Origin: Rheinheimera sp. MMS21-TC3
Lineage (GTDB): Bacteria; Pseudomonadota; Gammaproteobacteria; Enterobacterales; Alteromonadaceae
Direction: 5' to 3'
NCBI RefSeq assembly: GCF_032229285.1
Contig: NZ_CP135084.1
Location: 682,001-746,000, forward strand
Length of the DNA stretch: 64,000 nt
The notes beneath the pieces were generated by a model. That model did no database searches, was not told the origin of the DNA, and saw nothing but the letters and a program-made list of their open reading frames with translations. A program made the position numbers and the translations under genes. Shown one piece after another: positions 1-7,845 of this stretch; position 1 is the first letter of the stretch; every line of letters starts with the position of its first letter.

Positions 1-1
1 T

Positions 2-517
2 ATTTTAGTCATTATGCCGGATCAGGCCAAAGCGGCGGCATTAAAAGCAAGCTTGCACCATTATAGCCCGACAGCGCTTAAAATAGAGACCCTAAGCTTG
101 CTGCAGCCAGATATCAGTCGGGCAGCTGAAAAAATTGCTGTAGCAGATGTCGTTATTAGTGGTTTTATTTCGCCGATGCAAAGCCTAGCCGAGATTGGTG
201 GCATGGATGATATGGCCAATATTCGTAATGTATCAGCGGCTTATCAGCGCCAAAAATCACGGTTTGAAGCTTTATTACCACAGATTACTGCGGCTAAAAA
301 AACGCATGTTTATATAAGCTTACGCGCGCCTTATGATATTAGTGAATATGGTCATACAGCAGAGTGGGTATTAGCAACCTATGCTTATAATACAGCTGAA
401 GATCCCACTAATATGGCTGGGGGTAATGCAAGTTACCAAGCCTTAGCACAAGTCTTGTTAGGGCAAATTAATGCCGTTGGGCAACTCCCTGTCACCGTTA
501 AGCCGAGTTCACTGTAA
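2..517 (+). CDS. Glycoside hydrolase family 3 enzyme, C-terminal part (probable beta-N-acetylhexosaminidase)
   Basis: The reading frame is already open at the left edge, so only the last 171 codons are present. The visible part is the GH3 C-terminal alpha/beta sandwich: a strand entering at ILVIMP, a segment on suppressing association (VISGFISPM), and the family-typical end GQINAVGQLPVTV, which is the usual closing motif of GH3 enzymes. The catalytic N-terminal barrel lies outside the window. The next gene is nagX, one base after the stop codon, so the enzyme probably releases N-acetylglucosamine from chitin or peptidoglycan fragments. Family assignment is good; the substrate is inferred from the neighbour. 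Confidence 0.7.
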   Translation: MLVIMPDQAKAAALKASLHHYSPTALKIETLSLLQPDISRAAEKIAVADVVISGFISPMQSLAEIGGMDDMANIRNVSAAYQRQKSRFEALLPQITAAKKTHVYISLRAPYDISEYGHTAEWVLATYAYNTAEDPTNMAGGNASYQALAQVLLGQINAVGQLPVTVKPSSL

Positions 518-518
518 T

Positions 519-1712
519 ATGTTGCGCGCTTTTAAGCAGCACTGTCAGCAGATCATGGCTCAGTTACCGCCAGAGCGGATGTTGGCCTTAGATGTATTAC
601 GTGGCTTAACCATAACGGCGATGATCTTAGTGAATAATCCAGGTAGTTGGCGTTATGTTTATGCGCCACTGCAACATGCCCAGTGGCATGGTTGGACATT
701 AACCGATCTTATTTTCCCATTTTTTATCGTTATAGTGGGCATATCAATTCAACTGAGCTTAGCTAAAAAAACACTTTCACCTAAAAGACAGCTCTTAAAC
801 CAAGGCCTAGTCCGCAGTGCTAAGTTGTATATTTTGGGGCTGTTTTTAGTGCTGTTTTACTATAATTTTCGTGATCCTAATTATAGTTATCTAGAACAAA
901 AGCTGCAGACACTGCGAATCTTTGGTGTGCTACAACGTATAGCGGTTGTTTATTTTATTAGTTTAATTATCGCTTTATATTGTGCGACTAGAGGCAGAAT
1001 TATTGCAGCGGCTAGCTTAACCATTATTTATTTACTGGCTATGTATAAACTACCCTATCAATCGGTATATGGCCGCGAGTTTGTAGGCTTATTTGAGTAC
1101 GGTAATAGCTTTGCTGCTTGGCTTGATCATACCGTGTTAGGCGCTGCACACGTGCATTTTAGTAAAGCGACACCTTTTGCTTTTGATCCCGAAGGACTTT
1201 GGTCAAGTTTACCGGCTATTGTAAGTTGTATTAGTGGTTTACTTATTGGTCAGTGGCTGCAAACAGAGCGCAACCTAGTGGCTAAAGTACGAGGTTTGGC
1301 ATTATTCGGTGTAGTGGCTGTCTGGTTAGCCGAGCTGTGGCATTTTGGTTTGCCTATTAACAAAAACCTGTGGACTCCCAGCTTTGTGTTATTAAGTAGT
1401 GGCTATTGCGCCTTAGCGCTGGCGGCTTGTCTTTGGTTGTGTGATATCAAACGCTACCGATTATGGTCTGCACCCTTTATTGTGTTCGGTGCTAACGCCA
1501 TTTTATTTTTTATGTTCGCGGGGGTAATGGCGCGAGTGTTAGGCATGATAAATGTTGGTGGTAGCTCTTTACATAGTTGGTTATTTAACAGCCTTTATCA
1601 GCCGGCTTTTGGCAATTATAACGGCTCATTGGCTTATGCATTAAGCTTTCTAGTGTTGTCGTATTGCATTATGTATCAGTGTTATCGGCGCGGTTATATT
1701 TTTAAAGTCTAG
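519..1712 (+). CDS. nagX: NagX-like inner membrane protein (HGSNAT/DUF5009 family)
   Basis: Multi-pass inner membrane protein of about 397 residues related to heparan-alpha-glucosaminide N-acetyltransferase and to NagX, a protein of bacterial N-acetylglucosamine regulons thought to help amino-sugar entry or acetyl transfer at the membrane. The family signature is clear near the N terminus: ERMLALDVLRGLTI, followed by NNPGSWRYVYAPL, HAQWHGWTLTDLIFPFF and then roughly ten hydrophobic segments. The ATG at 519 is preferred because it lies one base past the upstream GH3 stop, suggesting translational coupling; the ATG at 555 is an alternative. A longer frame from 471 would overlap the GH3 gene. 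Transport or acetyltransferase activity cannot be decided from sequence. Confidence 0.8.
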   Translation: MLRAFKQHCQQIMAQLPPERMLALDVLRGLTITAMILVNNPGSWRYVYAPLQHAQWHGWTLTDLIFPFFIVIVGISIQLSLAKKTLSPKRQLLNQGLVRSAKLYILGLFLVLFYYNFRDPNYSYLEQKLQTLRIFGVLQRIAVVYFISLIIALYCATRGRIIAAASLTIIYLLAMYKLPYQSVYGREFVGLFEYGNSFAAWLDHTVLGAAHVHFSKATPFAFDPEGLWSSLPAIVSCISGLLIGQWLQTERNLVAKVRGLALFGVVAVWLAELWHFGLPINKNLWTPSFVLLSSGYCALALAACLWLCDIKRYRLWSAPFIVFGANAILFFMFAGVMARVLGMINVGGSSLHSWLFNSLYQPAFGNYNGSLAYALSFLVLSYCIMYQCYRRGYIFKV

Positions 1713-1768
1713 GCTTGAATATCCAGATTAAAATATAACCGCAGCCTGTAGCTTATTAGGTTGATGGG

Positions 1769-2464
1769 TTAATTGCCATCAAAGTAATTACTCACGCGCT
1801 GTGGCCAATTGGGTGAATTAATTCTACTTAATAAGCTAGCATTAATTTGCTCTCGTATAGGGCTGTTATCAGGCAAAATAAACACATAATCTTGCCGAGC
1901 TAAGGTGATAGGTAATACTTGTAGCTTACCTGAAAACTCTTGCTTAATGGTCCAGCGCAATAAAGGCTCATCATAAATAACCGCATCTACCTTGCCATCT
2001 TTAAGTTGCTGTAAGGCTTGGCTTAAATTTTCGGCTTTATTGTAGTTTAATTTGCGACCTTCTAACCAATTAGCGCTAGAGCTACCGCTTAAGCTGGCGA
2101 TATTCATACCTTTTAAATCATTGGCACTACTTAGTTTATTGCTAAGTTGGCCAACGGTTAAAGCACTAGTAATAGAGGCAGTAACTTTACCGCTAGATGC
2201 AGCATCTAGCAGTTCGGTTAAACTATAAGGTTGATATTTAAACTTCCAGCCATGTTCATCGGCAATTTCTTACCATAAATCAATAGATAAGCCGCTGTAT
2301 TCCGTACCGTCATACATAACAAAAGGCGGTGCTTCTTTAACACCTATACGTAAAACAGTTTGTTCGGGAGCAGCTAAATTAACCTCTTGCGCTTGGCTAA
2401 GGCTAGTTAGCGTTAGTAAGATTAATAAAAACAAGCCAAAAAGCGGATTAAGCTTTAATGTCAC
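1769..2464 (-). pseudogene. Decayed ionotropic-glutamate-receptor-like channel / SBP_bac_3 protein
   Basis: One reading frame runs from a signal peptide (start 2464, MTLKLNPLFGLFLLILLTLT) through an SBP_bac_3 ligand-binding lobe (VLRIGVKEAPPFV, YSGLSIDLW) but hits an in-frame TAA at about 2270-2272, directly after SIDLW. The same frame resumes as EIADEHGWKFKYQPYSLTEL and continues to a proper stop at 1769. Further on, ELLDAASSGKV is joined directly to TASITSALTVGQLS, which resembles the end of the pore module (SYTANL-type motif) of bacterial glutamate receptor channels; the intervening lobe and membrane segments are missing. So there are two lesions: one nonsense codon and one in-frame internal deletion. 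The second ligand-binding half (DLKGMNIASLSGSSS, KVDAVIYDEPLL) is intact. The deletion is inferred from family architecture. Confidence 0.75.
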
Positions 2465-2563
2465 AAGGAACCTTATTAAATTTAGAATATGTATTTATAA
2501 ACATACTACAATATTCTAAATAATCACGCACGGACTTAAAAATAGTAGAAAAGGCACTAACCC

Positions 2564-3349
2564 CTAGTTATATCTAGAATTATATTCAGCTGGTAGGTTA
2601 CATAAAGCGGAAACGTATAAAGGTTCAACAGTGCTATCAGTTGCATATTGCTCAGGCTCTTTTGCTAGCTCGCAGTGTAAGTGGCTTAAAACCTCACTAA
2701 TAGGATGTTGTAGCAATGTATAATGGCTTTGCCATGAGAATAAATTGATATGCTCATTGTCTTTGCGCATAAAAATACCATGTTTAGCTAAAGTTGGCTT
2801 TCTACGCTCAGCAAACCAACCAGGCCGAAATGAGCGGATGCTATGAGCAGGAAAACTGAATTGGCCATTTTCATCGGTTATAGTAGTGTGATCTGCGTAA
2901 GTACCATACTCTAGTTGACGAACTAATATAGCTCCCTCTACAGGCTCACCATTATCGGTTAAAATACCGGTTATATTAGGGCTCAGTTCAATATCTACTG
3001 CACGAAAGCCTGTCAGTATTGGCAGATAAGAAAGCGCTGCTGCTACTAAGCCAAAAGTAAAAGGGGCAAAAATAATAATCATGGCCCATTTAAAACTAAT
3101 ATAAGCCCACAACAAGCTAGCGATAATACCAAATACCGCAATACCACCAGTAAAAATAAATAACCAATGCGCCATCATCATGGCATACAGCACACCACTA
3201 ATGTCCTTACCAAACACATAGCAAGAACTGACACCACCGCTTTTTTGCTCACAATTAAGCACATTAGCAAGTAATGACCCCAATAATGCGATTAAAACGG
3301 GTGAAGCACCAATAATAATACTGATTAAAGCAAGGCGAAGTGGTGTCAT
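2564..3349 (-). CDS. Membrane-anchored DUF6795-type protein
   Basis: A 261-residue protein with three to four hydrophobic segments in its first 115 residues (about 5-28, 52-82, 88-112) and then a soluble domain of the same type as the two secreted proteins encoded upstream: ELSPNITGILTDNGEPVEGA followed by a TITDENGQFSFPA motif. That domain looks like a small carboxypeptidase-regulatory-like beta sandwich (DUF6795 type, from memory). It starts eight bases after the lipase stop, so the two are almost certainly one transcript. The membrane anchor and position next to a lipase fit a protein that shields the inner membrane, but this is inference. The name of the domain should be treated as probable. 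Confidence 0.65.
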   Translation of the reverse strand: MTPLRLALISIIIGASPVLIALLGSLLANVLNCEQKSGGVSSCYVFGKDISGVLYAMMMAHWLFIFTGGIAVFGIIASLLWAYISFKWAMIIIFAPFTFGLVAAALSYLPILTGFRAVDIELSPNITGILTDNGEPVEGAILVRQLEYGTYADHTTITDENGQFSFPAHSIRSFRPGWFAERRKPTLAKHGIFMRKDNEHINLFSWQSHYTLLQHPISEVLSHLHCELAKEPEQYATDSTVEPLYVSALCNLPAEYNSRYN

Positions 3350-3357
3350 ATATTTCT

Positions 3358-4530
3358 TTAATTAATGCTTTCTAAGGCTTGCCTTGCCATACGCATTAAG
3401 GCGCCTACCGTAACCTCAAATACCCAGCGAATAAATTGATAAGATAAATCAACTACTTTAACTGCACCTTTACCTGCAAATACTAACATATGGCCTAAAA
3501 GCCCTAATGTTTGAGCGGGGAAATTGTCACCTGGTAGTTTAGCTATTTTTTCAATAGTCGATGCCAGCATGTCATAAAACGTAAGATAGGTACCAATTTT
3601 AGCCTGAGCGTATATTAATGGCAGCATACCCGCTTTTTTCAGTAGTGTAATCAAAGCATTATTTATGCGGTGTGCCCAGTAGGAAGTGAAACTAACTTGA
3701 TGCCGATCAGGGTATCTAAGTTCAGTTTCCTTAAATAATTCAGTAGACTGGCTTTGTAATGAATCCCAACTATTGCTGTTTGCAGTATTTAAATAACCTG
3801 GCGTGCCATTAGCTCCCATGCTATGGCCTGAAGCGCGTAAGCCAGGTGCAGAGTTTAGTAAAATTTCTGGAGATTTATAAGGCGCATGCATAAAGGGCCA
3901 TAGTGGAATTAACGGTATGGGATCACTAGCATGGGTACAGCGAAAAATTTTATCAATGTTCCCTGTTGTTTTTATAGAAAAACCATCTAAACCAACTCTG
4001 GGCGAGCCAAAAGTATATAGGCAAACACGATTTTTATATCTTCGCTTAACCCAATCTGCCGTAATGTGTGCTAGTGCTCCACCCAAACTGTGACCTACAC
4101 AGTGTACAGTGCCAGTCCCATTGCTTGCTAACAAAGGGGTAAGGCTTTGCTCTAAAGCTGGTTTTATACTTTGAAATACTTTGTTAAAACCGGCATGTAC
4201 TAATGAATTATTATCACCACCCGTTAAACCGATATGTAAATCTGTAATAATATCTTTTAATCCGTCAGTACCGCGGATAGCGACAACATGATCTCCAGCA
4301 TATGAAGCTTTGCCTTTACCAATAGCAGCAAAGCCTGTTTTTTGGTTAAACAGTCTAGAAACAATACTGCCCGACACCCCAGTAATGCGATGGTTTGCTA
4401 AATCAAAATCGAAATTTTTTGTAACTAGAAGAGATAGTGCATCAGTAAATACTTTTTCTTGACCATTTTTTTTCAGTTTGTAGACGGCATCTGCTAAAGA
4501 TGCAGCCATGAGGGGAGTCAGCTCGTTCAT
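3358..4530 (-). CDS. Class 3 lipase family protein (possible antibacterial lipase effector)
   Basis: A 390-residue alpha/beta hydrolase of the Lipase_3 family. The nucleophile elbow is VGHSLGGAL with Ser at about residue 148; the acid is probably Asp203 in HASDPIPLIPL; a His at about 236 (SGHSMGANG) is a candidate third member. The strand carrying the oxyanion residue is VVAIRGTDG (about 82-90). There is no signal peptide, which suits a cytoplasmic enzyme or one delivered by a contact-dependent system. The start codon overlaps the stop of the upstream DUF6795 gene (ATGA), so the two are translationally coupled. The C-terminal 120 residues carry hydrophobic stretches without a recognised domain. 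Role as toxin is an inference from the repeated neighbouring partner proteins; no VgrG, Hcp or PAAR gene is in the window. Confidence 0.75.
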   Translation of the reverse strand: MNELTPLMAASLADAVYKLKKNGQEKVFTDALSLLVTKNFDFDLANHRITGVSGSIVSRLFNQKTGFAAIGKGKASYAGDHVVAIRGTDGLKDIITDLHIGLTGGDNNSLVHAGFNKVFQSIKPALEQSLTPLLASNGTGTVHCVGHSLGGALAHITADWVKRRYKNRVCLYTFGSPRVGLDGFSIKTTGNIDKIFRCTHASDPIPLIPLWPFMHAPYKSPEILLNSAPGLRASGHSMGANGTPGYLNTANSNSWDSLQSQSTELFKETELRYPDRHQVSFTSYWAHRINNALITLLKKAGMLPLIYAQAKIGTYLTFYDMLASTIEKIAKLPGDNFPAQTLGLLGHMLVFAGKGAVKVVDLSYQFIRWVFEVTVGALMRMARQALESIN

Positions 4531-5090
4531 TCATTCAATTCCTTTTCGATTATGATGTTATCGTGCTCAAAATTACAGTTGCTAACTAGCCAAAGTGGAG
4601 GTGATAGAGGATTAGTTCTTGGTATGCCAATTTTCATTTCAGCCGACGTCAGCTCGCAGTCCAAGCTAGACAATAGTTGATGCACACTGTTATAGGTAAG
4701 TGTATTGGTCGCTCCTGTTGACCAAATCTTCACTTTTTGCTTTGCACTTTCAACAATTAAAAGTTGTGATACCCAAGTGTCAAACATAGGTGAAACTCGG
4801 ATTTTTACTGTCTTAACTGGAAACTTAAATCGGCCGTCAATATCTGTTGTGATGTTATCATTAAAATCTTTATCACCATATGATAAATACCTGTGCACCG
4901 TTGCACCGGCAACCGGCTTACCGTTTAACTTGATTGTGCCATTTATCTCGGGGGACAACTCTAATTCTGTCCTTTTAAACCAACTAAACATATCTGCATT
5001 AACCTGTGGTGATATAACAATAAATAATATGGAGCTAAAAACAATCGCGAGTAAAAACAACGGCTTTAGCCAAAGAGTAAAGTGGCGCAT
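4527..5090 (-). CDS. Secreted DUF6795-type protein, intact copy
   Basis: A 187-residue protein with an N-terminal hydrophobic export signal (residues about 8-32, ending near SPQVNADMF) and a DUF6795-type domain: ELSPEINGTIKLNGKPVAGA, then TTDIDGRFKFPV. It closely resembles the product of the next gene upstream (5237-5800), sharing the SPQVNADMFSWF junction and the SPEMRLEIPR/SAEMKIGIPR region. It overlaps the lipase gene by four bases. A periplasmic or outer-face location is predicted. In the effector/immunity reading this would be the immunity protein for the lipase. An open frame on the opposite strand (4705-5094) is a shadow. Confidence 0.7.
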   Translation of the reverse strand: MRHFTLWLKPLFLLAIVFSSILFIVISPQVNADMFSWFKRTELELSPEINGTIKLNGKPVAGATVHRYLSYGDKDFNDNITTDIDGRFKFPVKTVKIRVSPMFDTWVSQLLIVESAKQKVKIWSTGATNTLTYNSVHQLLSSLDCELTSAEMKIGIPRTNPLSPPLWLVSNCNFEHDNIIIEKELNE

Positions 5091-5236
5091 GTGAACTCCT
5101 GATGGCTTATGTTTTTAAAAGGTAACAAAATAGAAAGTAAATGTAAATTAATTAAGTTGAATGACTACGGCAGAAGTTCAAATAACTGTTTTAAAAGGAG
5201 TCTATATCGGAAAAACTAAAGCTGGACAATATGCCC

Positions 5237-5800
5237 TTATTTCCATAATTCCTTTTCTAAAATGATTTTATCATGTTTAAAAGTACATAAACTTCCAACG
5301 CCGAGAGGAGGAGATTGAGGTGTAGCCCTAGGGATTTCTAGTCTCATCTCTGGAGAGGTTAGCTCACATTTCATGTCAGATAATAATTTATGAATGCTAT
5401 CGTAATTCAGTGTATTAGTTGTACCAGCAGTCCAAATGTTAATTAATTCATTTTTATGCTCAACGTCTAAACTTTGTGTAACAGCTGTATCAAACATTGA
5501 TGAAACTCTTAGCTTTACTACTTTAACCGGCAATTGAAAATGGCCCTGTTCATCGGTAGTAGTCGCATCAATAAACCTCTTATCGCTATAAGTCAGTGTC
5601 CGAATGATTTTTGCACCAGCAATAGGTTTTCCATGCAATGTGACAATTCCCTTAACCTCAGGTGATAACTCCAACTCAGTCTTTGTAAACCAACTAAACA
5701 TATCTGCATTAACCTGTGGTGATAAAACAAAAAACATTAAAATACTTAATGCTGCTATCAAGAGCAGTAAAGGCTTTCGCTAGAAAATAGGTAGCTTCAT
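5237..5800 (-). pseudogene. DUF6795-type secreted protein, copy with amber codon 7
   Basis: This is a tandem paralogue of the gene at 4527-5090. Read from the ATG at 5798-5800, the frame gives MKLPIF, then TAG at 5780-5782, then RKPLLLLIAALSILMF and a complete domain to the stop at 5237. The intact paralogue reads MRHFTLWLKPLFLLAIVF at the same place, so the amber codon probably replaced a tryptophan codon. Translation could in principle restart at TTG 5761 or a later ATG, giving a 174-residue form with a trimmed signal peptide. It is therefore either a very recent pseudogene or expressed from an alternative start. The mature domain (ELSPEVKGIVTLHGKPIAGA) shows no further damage. Confidence 0.7.
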
Positions 5801-5878
5801 ATAGGCGCCGACTAAAAATGTATGAAAAAGGTATCAAAATAATATCATGATGCAAATTAATTTGTTTGAATAAGTAAT

Positions 5879-5906
5879 AAAAAAGCTGCCAGGGCGGCAG
5901 CTTTTT
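5879..5906 (-). terminator. Rho-independent terminator after dat
   Basis: A 12-base stem (AAAAAAGCTGCC / GGCAGCTTTTT) around a five-base loop, followed on the minus strand by a run of T. It sits about 60 bases past the dat stop codon. Confidence 0.8.
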
Positions 5907-5967
5907 AGACCTGCTAGTATGTTTAGCAGGTAAAGCGATTTTGCTCAATCAGCTTAATAGTATTTAC

Positions 5968-6834
5968 TCAGTAATCAAATTTGTGAGCGCTAAATAACTG
6001 CTGGGCAACTAGCCATAAATCGCCAACTTGGCCGTTACCTACAGGCTGGTTGTTGACGGTTAATACTGGTGCTACTTCTTTACTAGAACTGGTTAGCCAA
6101 ATTTCATCTGCGGCTAATACTTCGGCTTGGCTTATCTCGCGTTGCTGTATTTCTATATCAGTATGCTTGGCTAAAATAGCTAACAATATTTGCCGAGTAA
6201 TGCCAGGCAGTATTTTGTTGCTTAATGGCGGGGTGGCAATAACGCCATCTTTAATAATCAAGACATTAACAGAGGCACCTTCGGTTAAATTGCCTTGCTG
6301 ATCAAACAGCAGTATTTCTTGAGCACCTTGATCGGCCCCTTGCTGATAATGCAGCACATTACCTAGCAGTGACGTCGATTTAATATTACAACGCTGCCAG
6401 CGTAAGTCTTGTCCAGTGACTACATGGTAAGCGGCGGCTTTAGCTTTATCAGCGATAGGTTGTGCAGGAATAGCAAAGGCAAAAGCAAAGATCGTTGGCG
6501 TAATATTAGCGGGAAAAGCATGGCCGCGTTTAGTATCGGTGCCACGACTGACGTGTAAATAAATACCTAAATTATCGCCTAATTCAGCTCTGTTGTCGGC
6601 AATTAGCTTATTGGTTATCTGTTGCCAGTCTTTAGCCGTTAACTTGGCATCAATAGAAAGTAAGGCTAAGCCGTTTTGCATCCGCTCTAGATGCGGAGTA
6701 AAACCAACGCAACGGCCGTTATAGCTGGGGATAACCTCATAAATACCATCACCAAATAAAAAGCCTCTATCCATAGGCGAAATTTTTGCTTGGTTGGCGG
6801 GAATAAAATCGCCATTTAAATACACTGTTGTCAT
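5968..6834 (-). CDS. dat: D-amino acid aminotransferase
   Basis: A 288-residue fold-type IV PLP aminotransferase that moves amino groups between D-amino acids and 2-oxo acids (for example D-alanine plus 2-oxoglutarate to pyruvate plus D-glutamate). Lys152 in CNIKSTSLLGNVL is the PLP lysine and Glu185 in NLTEGASVN the cofactor-pyridine partner. The segment SRGTDTKRGHAFP carries Arg103 and His105, matching the Arg-x-His carboxylate trap of the Bacillus D-amino acid transaminase, which favours a D-specific enzyme over a branched-chain one. Length is normal. It is the first member of a run of genes whose substrates are D-glutamate and 5-oxoproline, so it may feed or drain D-glutamate there. Confidence 0.85.
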   Translation of the reverse strand: MTTVYLNGDFIPANQAKISPMDRGFLFGDGIYEVIPSYNGRCVGFTPHLERMQNGLALLSIDAKLTAKDWQQITNKLIADNRAELGDNLGIYLHVSRGTDTKRGHAFPANITPTIFAFAFAIPAQPIADKAKAAAYHVVTGQDLRWQRCNIKSTSLLGNVLHYQQGADQGAQEILLFDQQGNLTEGASVNVLIIKDGVIATPPLSNKILPGITRQILLAILAKHTDIEIQQREISQAEVLAADEIWLTSSSKEVAPVLTVNNQPVGNGQVGDLWLVAQQLFSAHKFDY

Positions 6835-6882
6835 AGCTGTTCTCGTATTAAAGCAAGTTTGAAGTATTCAACATTGAACCGA

Positions 6883-6966
6883 CGTGTTCTAAGCCAACCG
6901 TTGCAGCCCTGGACGGGCGGAAACGAGCCTACAGGGATGTATTTACGGCGTGTTGGTGTGGACACG
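6883..6966. repeat. Structured intergenic element (nested inverted repeats)
   Basis: Between dat and the DUF4392 gene, CGTGT and CCAAC on the left are mirrored by GTTGG and ACACG on the right, enclosing a smaller GCCC/GGGC hairpin and a CCT/AGG hairpin. GTTCTAAG occurs just inside the left arm and again just after the right arm. The central ACAGGGATGTATTTACGGCG looks like intergenic repeats I recall from related gammaproteobacteria, but only one copy is seen in this window. Confidence 0.4.
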
Positions 6967-6978
6967 ACAGTTCTAAGT

Positions 6979-7845
6979 TTAGTTAACGCCTTGATATAGA
7001 GCGAGTAGATTGTTAATTAGGCTTAAGCCTTCGCTAGGGGCCAAACCGTCTTCGGTTAAGGTGTTTAATCGCGTTACACCATCCACGCTGCCTTTGGCAC
7101 TTAGATACTGCAAAATGGATAAGGGATCGGCCTTTGCTAGTAAATCTTGTTTTGTTAACGCTGATACCATAGCAATAAGTCCCCATGCCGCCCAATTAGA
7201 CACATCCGCCACTATTAATTCATCACACTCAGTTATAGAGGGAATAATATCAAGTTGTGCTAAAGCTTGCTTGAGATTTCCCATACCAATTTCGTTGCCG
7301 CCATCGCCAATACCTATAGTTGGGCAAGTCGCTAAATTTAAAAAATGATCAAAGCTAGCACAGCGTTCTGAAATATCTTCGCCGCGCATATTGCTATAAC
7401 GTTGGGCGGCATTAAAGCCTGGGCGCTCAATTGCAATTATTAATTCTGGCGCTAGGTGAGTTAAGGCGTGCTGGGCTATATCGGTTAAGGCCTGATACTG
7501 ATTTACCTCAAGTTGATAACAATGATAATCAGCTTCTAATTGGCTAAAAAGCGGATCACCACAAACAATAATAGGCTTGGCGCCTAGCTGTTGTAATAAT
7601 TGATATAAGGCAATAGCGCCAACCGGACCATCGGTTTCAAAGGTGTCTAGTACCGGAAAACCCGTGCCAATTAATACCGCACCGCGGCATTGCACAATTA
7701 ACTGAGCCGCGCGTAAGATATAGCCAGGTTTAAGTAAAGGTTGTAACTGGGCCATTCCGCGCAAATTTTTGCGCACTAATAGCCTTTCAATGTGCTGGCT
7801 TAAGGCTAAATGATTTTGGTTTAAGTTCTGAGGTAAAGTGTCCAT
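6979..7845 (-). CDS. DUF4392 protein, D-glutamate cyclase C-terminal-type domain
   Basis: A 288-residue cytoplasmic protein of the DUF4392 family, whose vertebrate homologue forms the C-terminal half of mitochondrial D-glutamate cyclase (D-glutamate to 5-oxo-D-proline). Seen in the sequence: GAVLIGTGFPVLDTFETDGP near residue 55, an IERPG motif, and the glycine-rich TIGIGDGGNEIGMGN near residue 175. It begins directly before the pxpC stop (adjacent codons), so it is the last gene of the pxpABC transcript. The other half of the vertebrate enzyme (DUF1445) is encoded nearby at 12810-13604. Function as a cyclase subunit is inferred from family and context. Confidence 0.8.
   Translation of the reverse strand: MDTLPQNLNQNHLALSQHIERLLVRKNLRGMAQLQPLLKPGYILRAAQLIVQCRGAVLIGTGFPVLDTFETDGPVGAIALYQLLQQLGAKPIIVCGDPLFSQLEADYHCYQLEVNQYQALTDIAQHALTHLAPELIIAIERPGFNAAQRYSNMRGEDISERCASFDHFLNLATCPTIGIGDGGNEIGMGNLKQALAQLDIIPSITECDELIVADVSNWAAWGLIAMVSALTKQDLLAKADPLSILQYLSAKGSVDGVTRLNTLTEDGLAPSEGLSLINNLLALYQGVN

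Noticed and set aside
4705..5094. Plus-strand frame of 129 codons
   Set aside because: Lies fully opposite the intact DUF6795 gene with no family match.
5709..5948. Minus-strand frame of 79 codons overlapping the amber copy
   Set aside because: Overlaps the better-supported frame and spans the dat terminator; no family features.
6883..6966. Integron attC site
   Set aside because: GTTRRRY/RYYYAAC cores do not fit the arms; no integrase or cassette array.
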